From Streptomyces lilacinus (GTDB lineage Bacteria; Actinomycetota; Actinomycetes; Streptomycetales; Streptomycetaceae), in assembly GCA_000715685.1 (NCBI GenBank), contig KL569486.1, positions 33,821-38,955 of the forward strand: DNA of 5,135 bases. Direction: 5' to 3'. The notes under the pieces are model-generated. The model did not search any database. It was not told the origin of the DNA and saw only the letters and a list, made by a program, of their open reading frames with translations. The first letter of the stretch is position 1, and each line of letters starts with the position of its first letter. The position numbers and the translations under genes were made by a program. Shown here piece by piece: positions 1 to 5,135 of this stretch.

Positions 1-21
1 AGAGATGTGTATAAGAGACAG
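1..21 (+). other. Tn5/Nextera mosaic-end adapter (sequencing artefact)
   Basis: Positions 3-21 read AGATGTGTATAAGAGACAG, the 19-base Tn5 mosaic end used in tagmentation libraries. Together with its inverted copy at the other end of the window, it marks the edge of the genomic insert, so genomic sequence starts at about 22. It should not be annotated as biology. The minus-strand hflX frame reads straight through it and gains a few false residues (PVSYTH). Confidence 0.97.
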
Positions 22-1321
22 GCTCCTGCATGCCCTGCCCCGTCCGGGCGGACACCGCGATCGAGTGCTTCTCGATGCGCAGCAGCCGCTGCAGGACGAG
101 CGGGTCGGCGGCGTCCGCCTTGTTGACCACCACGATCTCCGGGACGTCGACGGCGCCGACGTCGCGGATGACCTCGCGCACGGCGGCGAGCTGCTCCTCC
201 GGCGCCGGGTGGGAACCGTCCACCACGTGGAGGATCAGGTCGGAGTCGCCGACCTCCTCCATGGTGGAGCGGAACGCCTCGACGAGGTGGTGCGGCAGGT
301 GCCGGACGAAACCGACGGTGTCGGCGAGGGTGTAGATCCGGCCGCTGGGCGTCTCCGCCCGGCGCACGGTCGGGTCCAGGGTGGCGAACAGGGCGTTCTC
401 CACCAGGACACCGGCGCCGGTGAGGCGGTTGAGCAGGGAGGACTTGCCGGCGTTGGTGTAGCCCGCGATGGCCACCGACGGGATCTTGTTCCGTCGGCGC
501 TCCTGGCGCTTGATGTCGCGGCCGGTCTTCATCTCCGCGATCTCCCGGCGCATCTTCGCCATCTTCTCGCGGATCCGTCGCCGGTCCGTCTCGATCTTGG
601 TCTCACCGGGGCCACGGGTGGCCATGCCGCCGCCGGACGAGCCGGAGCCACCGCCACCCATCTGCCGGGACAGCGACTGACCCCAGCCGCGCAGCCGGGG
701 CAGCATGTACTGCATCTGGGCCAGGGAGACCTGCGCCTTGCCCTCGCGCGACTTGGCGTGCTGGGCGAAGATGTCGAGGATCAGGGCGGTCCGGTCGACC
801 ACCTTGACCTTGACGACGTCCTCGAGGTGGATGAGCTGGCCGGGGCTGAGCTCACCGTCGCAGACCACCGTGTCGGCGCCCGTCTCCAGGACGATGTCCC
901 GCAGCTCCTGGGCCTTGCCGGAGCCGATGTACGTCGCCGGGTCGGGCTTGTCGCGGCGCTGGATGACACCGTCGAGGACGAGGGCGCCCGCCGTCTCGGC
1001 GAGCGCGGCGAGCTCCGCGAGGGAGTTCTCGGCGTCCTGGACCGTGCCGGACGTCCAGACGCCGACCAGCACCACGCGCTCCAGGCGCAGCTGCCGGTAC
1101 TCGACCTCGGTGACGTCCTCCAGCTCGGTGGAGAGTCCCGCGACACGGCGCAGGGCCGCGCGCTCGGAGCGGTCGTACTGCTCGCCGTCGCGCTCCCCGT
1201 CGATCTCGTAGCTCCAGGCAACGTCCTCTTCCATCAGGGCGTCGGCCCGAAGGCTCTCCGGGAGGCTCTGCCGGTCCTGCCAGTCCTGCCGGTCCTGGGG
1301 AAGGGAAGAAGAGGAGGTCAT
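22..1321 (-). CDS. hflX: HflX ribosome-splitting GTPase, partial (C-terminus cut by the window edge)
   Basis: HflX binds the 50S subunit and uses GTP to split stalled or hibernating 70S ribosomes in the cytoplasm. Seen here: 433 genomic residues from an ATG at 1321, with AAAGGA (1326-1331) four bases upstream as ribosome-binding site. An acidic N-terminal tail (1-75) is followed by the HflX-specific domain, including TYIGSGKAQEL (130-140), ILDIFAQHA (181-189), the MLPRL region (206-210), a Gly/Ser-rich stretch (222-232) and RGPGETKIETDRRRIREK (236-253). A charged helical linker runs to about 279. The GTPase core has G1 GYTNAGKS (287-294), the switch region FATLDPT (312-318), G3 DTVGF (334-338), G4 NKAD (400-403) and G5 SAR (424-426). 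Streptomyces HflX is about 500 residues, so roughly the last 60 lie beyond the window. There is no internal frameshift. It is the last of three co-directional genes and has its own candidate sigma-R promoter. In mycobacteria HflX also contributes to tolerance of ribosome-targeting antibiotics; whether that holds here is inference. Confidence 0.97.
1271..1297 (-). repeat. Three tandem 9-bp units inside the start of hflX
   Basis: On the plus strand CCGGTCCTG, CCAGTCCTG and CCGGTCCTG lie head to tail. In the hflX frame they encode three QD-containing triplets (QDR, QDW, QDR) at residues 9-17, within the poorly conserved acidic N-terminal tail. The outer units are identical and the middle one differs at one base. 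This looks like a slippage-prone in-frame expansion that would change tail length without touching the conserved HflX domain. Confidence 0.75.
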
Positions 1322-1325
1322 TTGA

Positions 1326-1331
1326 TCCTTT
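1326..1331 (-). promoter_or_regulatory. Ribosome-binding site of hflX
   Basis: AAAGGA on the minus strand, followed by a four-base spacer (TCAA) and the ATG at 1321. It is complementary to the 16S anti-Shine-Dalgarno and fixes this ATG as the hflX start, since no other start upstream in this frame is similarly placed. Confidence 0.7.
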
Positions 1332-1380
1332 ACGTCGTTGGGAAGTGCCTGCCCCCGCAGCGGGAGCTCTCGGTGTCGAC

Positions 1381-1407
1381 AACGTCCGGCCGTCCCCGGA
1401 GATTCCC
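1381..1407 (-). promoter_or_regulatory. Candidate sigma-R (disulphide-stress) promoter of hflX
   Basis: On the minus strand GGGAAT (1407-1402) is followed by exactly 18 bases and then GTT (1383-1381). This matches the established Streptomyces sigma-R consensus, GGGAAT-N18-GTT, in every fixed position and in spacing. Transcription would start near 1373-1375, giving a leader of about 50 bases before the hflX ATG. Sigma-R with its anti-sigma RsrA controls the thiol-oxidative stress response, whose known targets include translation and protein-quality genes. That this site is used here is inference. No convincing housekeeping (TTGACN / TANNNT) promoter was seen in the same gap. Confidence 0.65.
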
Positions 1408-1443
1408 GGGGGCCGCCGCCGTGCGACCCGTCGATGTTCCCAC

Positions 1444-1456
1444 GCCGCCGGGCGGC
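1444..1456 (-). terminator. Possible short hairpin just after the peptidase stop
   Basis: GCCGCC and GGCGGC arms flank one base, realistically a 5-bp all-GC stem with a 3-base loop, immediately downstream of the peptidase TGA (1461-1459). There is no U tract, which is common for actinomycete terminators but also makes the call weak. In DNA this GC-rich such a hairpin can arise by chance. A second small stem, CCCCGG/CCGGGG at 1394-1411, overlaps the hflX -35 element. Confidence 0.3.
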
Positions 1457-1458
1457 CG

Positions 1459-2940
1459 TCACGCGGGTTTCGGGGCGGCCTTCCAGTCGGGGTGCCCGGG
1501 CATGGGCGGGGTGGTCTCGCCGTAGAGCCAGGGGCGCAGGAAGCGCGACTGGTCCTGGCCGGAGACCTCGGATGCCAGGGCGACGAAGTCGGCGGTGGTC
1601 GCCACGGAGTCGTGGTGGCGGCGCACCCACTGGCGCTCCAGGCGGTCGAAGGCGGCGGTGCCGATGCGCTGGCGGAGGGCGTAGAGGACGAGCGCGCCGC
1701 CGTCGTAGACGACCGGTCGGAAGATGCTGGTCCGCTTGCCGGGGGCGGGTGCCTTGATCGCGGCGGGCGGGCCGCCGTCGGCGCGCATCTGGTCGGACAG
1801 CTGGTAGGCGATCCGCATCCGGTCCTCCAGCTTCCGGCCGGACCTCTCCTCGGCGTACAGCGACTCGTACCAGGTCGCGTGGCCCTCGTTGAGCCAGAGG
1901 TCGGACCAGACGCGGGGGCTGACGCTGTCGCCGAACCATTGGTGGGCGAGCTCGTGCACCATGATCGACTCGAGGTACCAGGCGGGGAAGCCGGCCTTGG
2001 TGAAGATGTCGCGCTCGAAGAGGGAGAGCGTCTGCGTCTCCAGCTCGAAGCCGGTCGAGGCATCGGCGATCAGTACGCCGTAGGTCTCGAAGGGGTAGTT
2101 CCCGACGTGCTTCTCCATCCAGGCGATCTGGTCGGAGGTCTTGGACGTCCAGGTCTCGAGCGCCTGCCGGTCGGCGGCGGGGACCACGTCCCGCAGCTTC
2201 AGGCCGTGCGGTCCGGTGTGCTCCGGGACGACGGACCGGCCGACGGAGACCTGGGCGAGCTCGGTGGCCATGGGGTGCAGGGTCCGGTACGTCCAGGTGG
2301 TGGTCGCGCCCGAGGTGGTGCGCCCGGCGGGCAGCCCGTTGGCGACCACCGTCAGGTCTCTGGGTGCGGTCACCCGGAAGGTGAAGAACGCCTTGTCCGA
2401 GGGGTGGTCGTTGCCGGGGAAGACCCGGTGGCCGGCATCGGCCTGGTTGGCCATGACCAGGCCGTCGGTGGTGCGCACCCAGCCGCCGGCCCCCTCGTCG
2501 CGCGGGTCGCTGGTGTGGCGCACGGTGACGGTGAAGGAGGAGCCGGACGCCACCGGGCGGGCCGGGGTGACGACGACGTCCTCCCCCGCGGGGGTGAACT
2601 GGGCGGCCGCGCCATTGACCTCCACGGAGGAGATCGTGCCGTGGGTGAAGTCGAGGTTGAGGCGGTCGAGGCGCGCGGTGGCCCGTGCGACGAGCCGGGT
2701 GACGGCGTCGAGCGGCTGGTCGTTGGCGCGGTAGGCGAAGGAGATGTCGTAGGCGGCGACGTCGTAGCCGGGGTTGCCGAGGTCGGGGAAGATCCGGTCA
2801 CCGATCCCCTGGACGCCGGGGGCCGGGGGCGCGGCGGCCCCCAGGACCAGGGCGGCCGCGGCCGCGAGGAGGGCGGCCCGGCGGCGCGGGAGGCGTCGGT
2901 GCTGCGGGGAGCGCTCCCCGGGGGCGGGTGAGTACGACAT
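1459..2940 (-). CDS. Secreted M1-family zinc metallopeptidase (aminopeptidase N-like)
   Basis: M1 peptidases remove N-terminal residues from peptides with a single zinc; this one should act outside the cell. The protein is 493 residues. The ATG at 2940 is chosen because a signal peptide follows directly: Arg-rich n-region (R15, R16, R19-R21), Ala/Leu core (22-37), small residues suitable for cleavage at about 37-44. A weak site (GGTGGA, three-base spacer) precedes it; an in-frame GTG at 2997 would add 19 residues. The mature start carries FPDLGNPGYDV (51-61), typical of actinobacterial secreted M1 enzymes. HELAH (329-333), 18 residues, then E352 gives zinc ligands H329, H333, E352 and catalytic E330. 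Y412 in VVYDGGALVLYALR fits the transition-state tyrosine. The GAMEN position reads GFELETQ, keeping the key glutamate (E301). It ends soon after the catalytic domain, lacking the large C-terminal helical domain of PepN, and contains no cysteine, so it is not a lipoprotein. Sec or Tat export cannot be decided. Substrate unknown. Confidence 0.93.
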   Translation of the reverse strand: MSYSPAPGERSPQHRRLPRRRAALLAAAAALVLGAAAPPAPGVQGIGDRIFPDLGNPGYDVAAYDISFAYRANDQPLDAVTRLVARATARLDRLNLDFTHGTISSVEVNGAAAQFTPAGEDVVVTPARPVASGSSFTVTVRHTSDPRDEGAGGWVRTTDGLVMANQADAGHRVFPGNDHPSDKAFFTFRVTAPRDLTVVANGLPAGRTTSGATTTWTYRTLHPMATELAQVSVGRSVVPEHTGPHGLKLRDVVPAADRQALETWTSKTSDQIAWMEKHVGNYPFETYGVLIADASTGFELETQTLSLFERDIFTKAGFPAWYLESIMVHELAHQWFGDSVSPRVWSDLWLNEGHATWYESLYAEERSGRKLEDRMRIAYQLSDQMRADGGPPAAIKAPAPGKRTSIFRPVVYDGGALVLYALRQRIGTAAFDRLERQWVRRHHDSVATTADFVALASEVSGQDQSRFLRPWLYGETTPPMPGHPDWKAAPKPA

Positions 2941-3000
2941 GCGTCCACCGCTATCAGCGCCCGGCCTCCCGCCGGTGGCGGCGCGGCGCCGGCCCACTCT

Positions 3001-3036
3001 TACGAGCGTCTCGAATGGTGGTACGAGTGTCGTACC
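3001..3036. promoter_or_regulatory. Paired operator-like palindromes upstream of the M1 peptidase gene
   Basis: A perfect palindrome GGTACGA-GTG-TCGTACC (3020-3036, 7-bp arms, 3-base centre) sits beside an imperfect one, CGAG-CGT-CTCG (3003-3013). Both have three-base centres, about 20 bases apart. Read as direct repeats, TACGAGYGTC recurs at 3001-3010 and 3022-3031, offset by 21 bases, about two helical turns, so two protein dimers could sit on one face. The pair lies 60-95 bases before the peptidase ATG, where an operator is expected. The size and symmetry suit a TetR-type or similar dimeric repressor, but no such regulator is encoded in the window. The perfect palindrome could instead be a terminator stem for rshA, though no U tract follows. 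Confidence 0.45.
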
Positions 3037-3060
3037 GGTCCCACCGTTCCCCCACCACTG

Positions 3061-3072
3061 CGCCCTTGGGCG
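3061..3072 (-). terminator. Possible small hairpin downstream of rshA
   Basis: CGCCC-TT-GGGCG is a near-perfect 12-base inverted repeat 20 bases past the rshA stop (TAG at 3095-3093). The usable stem is only 4 bp with a 4-base loop and no U tract follows on the minus strand. It is a weak terminator candidate, offered because the gap needs one if rshA and the peptidase are separate units. Confidence 0.25.
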
Positions 3073-3092
3073 AACGCGGCCGTGCCCGGCGG

Positions 3093-5120
3093 CTAGAGCG
3101 GCGCCGCGACCGACCGGCCGGCCCGCTCGACGTCGTAGACCCCGGGAACGCGCCGCATGGCGCGCATCAGCTCCGGCAGTTGCGCCGCGTCGGCCAGTTG
3201 GAGCGTGTACGTGTGGCGCACGCGCTGCTCGTACGGCGGCTCGACGGCGGCGGAGATGACGGCGGCACCCTCCGCGGCGATGACTTCGGTCAGGTCGGCG
3301 AGCAGGTGCGGTCTGCTGAACGATTCGGCCCGCAGCGTGACGCGGTAGTCACCGCCGCCGGGACCGTCCGGAGTGCTCCAGCGCACCTCGACGGGCTGCC
3401 TGCCCGAGGTGACCATCCGGGCGACCCCGGGACAGGGCGTGCGGTGCACCGTGACCGCGCCGCCGCGCACGGCGAAGCCGGTCACCTCGTCGGGCGGCAC
3501 GGGCGTGCAGCAGCCGGCGAGCCGCACGCTCGCGGCCGTCCGCCCGGCCACGACGGCGACCGGGCCGCGCGCGGCGGGGGCGGCGGCCCGGGGGACGGCC
3601 CTCGGGGGGCTGGGCGGCGACGACGGCGACGCGTCGTCGGCGGGATCGGGCACGGGATGGGTGGCGAGCCAGCGGTCGATGGCGATGCGGGCCGCGGGGG
3701 TACGAGCGTGCTCGCGCCAGTCGGGGGACGGGCCGGAGGCGGTGTCGGGGGACATCAGCAACTGCACGGTGTCGCCGTCGTGCAGGATCGTGCCCAGGGT
3801 CGCCAGTCTGCCGTTGACCCGGGCGCCGAAGCAGTGGTGCGCGCCGTCGCCGTACTGCGCGTAGGCCGCGTCGACGCAGCTGGAGCCGGCGGGGAGGCCG
3901 ATCGTGCCGCCGTCGGCGCGGAAGACGGTGATCTCGCGGTCCTGGGCGAGCTCGTCGCGCAGCGAGGTCCAGAAGGTGTCGGGGTCGGGGGTGGCGCGCT
4001 GCCACTCCAGGAGCCGGTCGAGCCAGCCGGGGCGGGTGGGGTCGACCCGCTCGCCGTCGGCCGCGTCGGGGGCGTCGGCGGCGGCGTAGGGATTGCCGAG
4101 GGCGATGACGCCGGCCTCGGCGACGCGGTGCATCTGATGGGTGCGGATGAGGACTTCGGCCGCCTGGCCGTCCTCGCCGGCGACGGCGGTGTGCAGCGAC
4201 TGGTAGAGGTTGAACTTGGGGACCGCGATGAAGTCCTTGAACTCCGAGATGAAGGGCGTGAAGCACGTGTGCAGCTCGCCCAGGACGGCGTAGCAGTCGG
4301 CGTCCTCCGCGACGAGGACGAGCAGTCTGCCCAGGTCGGAGCCGGTCAGCTCGCCGCGCTTGAGCTGGACCCGGTGCACGGAGACGAAATGGCGGCGCCG
4401 GACGAGGACTTCGGCGGCGATGCCCGCCTCCCGCAGCACGGCCCGCACGGCGGCCGCGGTCGCCTCCAGGGGGTCGGGGCGGCCGGCGTGGGCGAGGACG
4501 ACGTCGCGGGTGCGGGCGTACTCCTCGGGGTGGAGGACGGCGAAGACGAGGTCCTCCAGCTCGGTCTTGAGCGCCTGGACGCCGAGCCGTTCGGCGAGCG
4601 GGATCAGGACGTCACGGGTGACCTGGGCGATGCGGGCCTGCTTCTCGGGGCGCATGACGCCGAGGGTGCGCATGTTGTGCAGGCGGTCGGCGAGCTTGAT
4701 GGACATCACGCGGACGTCGTTGCCGGTGGCGACGAGCATCTTGCGGAAGGTCTCGGGCTCGGCGGCGGCTCCGTAGTCGACCTTCTCCAGCTTGGTGACG
4801 CCGTCGACCAGGAAGCGGATCTCCTCGCCGAACTGCTCGCGGACCTGATCGAGCGTCACCTCGGTGTCCTCGACGGTGTCGTGGAGCAGCGAGGCGGTCA
4901 AGGTGGTCGTCTCGGCGCCCAGTTCGGCGAGGATCAGGGTGACGGCCAGGGGGTGGGTGATGTACGGCTCGCCGCTCTTGCGCGTCTGGCCGCGGTGCGA
5001 GGACTCGGCGAGGACGTAGGCCCGGCGCAGGATGTCGAGGTCGGCTCCGGGATGGTGGACGCGGTGGACCTTGGCGACGTGGTCGATGGCATCAGGGAGC
5101 CTGCCGCGTGCGCCCGAGCC
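3093..5120 (-). CDS. rshA: RelA/SpoT homologue (RSH), hydrolase-type with degenerate synthetase; N-terminus cut by the window edge
   Basis: RSH proteins set the level of the stringent-response alarmone (p)ppGpp in the cytoplasm. Seen here: 675 genomic residues ending at a TAG; the start lies beyond the window and the first few frame residues are adapter. Residues are counted from the window edge. The HD hydrolase is intact: RKSGEPY (52-58), H61, H85-D86, E89-D90 (LLHDTVEDT) and D150 (KLADRLHNMRT). The synthetase region (about 200-347) keeps FKDFIAVPK, YQSLHT (311-316) and E327 with IRT, but the usual RxKxxxSIxxK loop reads RRRHFVSVHRV, the conserved Arg after the DL motif is Leu, and the AAHWxYK end is lost. 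TGS (401-461), zinc finger C542, C543, H564, C568 and ACT (about 595-672) follow. Between TGS and zinc finger only about 75 residues remain, partly a Pro/Ala linker. This pattern fits Streptomyces RshA, not the main RelA. Inference: mainly a (p)ppGpp hydrolase. Confidence 0.94.
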   Translation of the reverse strand, partial: GSGARGRLPDAIDHVAKVHRVHHPGADLDILRRAYVLAESSHRGQTRKSGEPYITHPLAVTLILAELGAETTTLTASLLHDTVEDTEVTLDQVREQFGEEIRFLVDGVTKLEKVDYGAAAEPETFRKMLVATGNDVRVMSIKLADRLHNMRTLGVMRPEKQARIAQVTRDVLIPLAERLGVQALKTELEDLVFAVLHPEEYARTRDVVLAHAGRPDPLEATAAAVRAVLREAGIAAEVLVRRRHFVSVHRVQLKRGELTGSDLGRLLVLVAEDADCYAVLGELHTCFTPFISEFKDFIAVPKFNLYQSLHTAVAGEDGQAAEVLIRTHQMHRVAEAGVIALGNPYAAADAPDAADGERVDPTRPGWLDRLLEWQRATPDPDTFWTSLRDELAQDREITVFRADGGTIGLPAGSSCVDAAYAQYGDGAHHCFGARVNGRLATLGTILHDGDTVQLLMSPDTASGPSPDWREHARTPAARIAIDRWLATHPVPDPADDASPSSPPSPPRAVPRAAAPAARGPVAVVAGRTAASVRLAGCCTPVPPDEVTGFAVRGGAVTVHRTPCPGVARMVTSGRQPVEVRWSTPDGPGGGDYRVTLRAESFSRPHLLADLTEVIAAEGAAVISAAVEPPYEQRVRHTYTLQLADAAQLPELMRAMRRVPGVYDVERAGRSVAAPL

Positions 5121-5135
5121 CTGTCTCTTATACAC
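5121..5135 (-). other. Tn5/Nextera mosaic-end adapter, inverted and partial (sequencing artefact)
   Basis: CTGTCTCTTATACAC is the first 15 bases of the reverse complement of the 19-base mosaic end. It ends the genomic insert at 5120. The apparent minus-strand start (GTG at 5135, residues VYKRQ) lies wholly inside it, so it is not the start of the RSH gene. Confidence 0.97.

Noticed and set aside
1394..1411. CCCCGG-N6-CCGGGG stem as a terminator for the peptidase gene
   Set aside because: Only 6 bp with no U tract, and it overlaps the better-supported sigma-R -35 element; such GC stems are common by chance here.
5..1525. Open plus-strand frame of about 506 codons opposite hflX
   Set aside because: It is the codon-for-codon antisense of hflX, begins inside the adapter, and its translation has no recognisable domain. 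Long antisense frames are expected in such GC-rich DNA because stop codons are rare.
852..2063. Minus-strand frame of about 403 codons bridging the peptidase and hflX
   Set aside because: Out of frame with both genes, crosses their intergenic gap and overlaps conserved regions of each; Pro/Arg/Ser-rich shadow.
1345..2931. Open plus-strand frame of about 528 codons opposite the M1 peptidase
   Set aside because: It spans an intergenic gap and mirrors the peptidase gene; the product is Gly/Val/Arg-rich with no motif, while the minus strand encodes a clear M1 enzyme.
2941..2997. GTG at 2997 as the M1 peptidase start
   Set aside because: It would put 19 Gly/Arg-rich residues before the signal peptide and has only a weak upstream site; the ATG at 2940 gives a standard export signal.
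3046..3050. GGAAC (minus strand) as an ECF-type -35 element for the peptidase
   Set aside because: The nearest CGT-containing -10 candidate is about 20 bases away, too far for the usual ECF spacing, so no promoter was called.
3349..4266. Minus-strand frame of about 305 codons inside the RSH gene
   Set aside because: Extremely Arg/Pro-rich off-frame shadow of the well-supported RSH reading frame.
1..5135. Inverted terminal sequences suggesting a Tn5-like transposon
   Set aside because: They are the engineered mosaic end used in library preparation, with no transposase gene between them and only housekeeping genes inside.

Overview
The window looks like a piece of ordinary chromosome from a high-GC actinomycete, most likely Streptomyces or a close relative. 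By eye the GC content is about 70% or higher, nearly all third codon positions are G or C, and the three encoded proteins read like Streptomyces housekeeping families. The genomic insert covers about 22-5120. Both ends carry the Tn5/Nextera mosaic-end adapter (3-21 forward, 5121-5135 as its inverted complement). The outermost residues of both end reading frames are therefore adapter-encoded, and both end genes are cut by the cloning or assembly boundary, not by biology.

All three genes lie on the minus strand, so transcription runs from high to low coordinates. First is rshA (5120 to 3093, N-terminus missing), a long RelA/SpoT homologue. It has an intact-looking (p)ppGpp hydrolase (HD) domain, an eroded synthetase domain, TGS, zinc-finger and ACT domains, and a short Pro/Ala linker where the usual helical domain should be. 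Then a 152-base gap (2941-3092) holds a perfect 7+7 palindrome and a neighbouring imperfect one, which look like operators. Next is a secreted M1-family zinc metallopeptidase (2940 to 1459, complete, 493 aa). Then a 137-base gap (1322-1458) contains a textbook match to the sigma-R (disulphide-stress) promoter, GGGAAT-N18-GTT, pointing into hflX. Last is hflX (1321 to the window edge, C-terminus missing), the ribosome-splitting GTPase.

Two of the three genes act on translation under stress: RshA on the alarmone pool, HflX on stalled or hibernating ribosomes. The gaps of about 140-150 bases and the separate candidate promoters suggest independent transcription units, not one tight operon. The peptidase between them is exported and has no obvious functional link to its neighbours. 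No RNA genes, CRISPR arrays, insertion sequences or phage genes are visible. I see no undescribed system here. The points worth a second look are the sigma-R-type promoter, the paired palindromes before the peptidase, the degenerate synthetase and missing helical domain of the RSH protein, and the unusual GAMEN-equivalent motif of the peptidase. No TTA leucine codons (bldA-dependent in Streptomyces) occur in any of the three genes.
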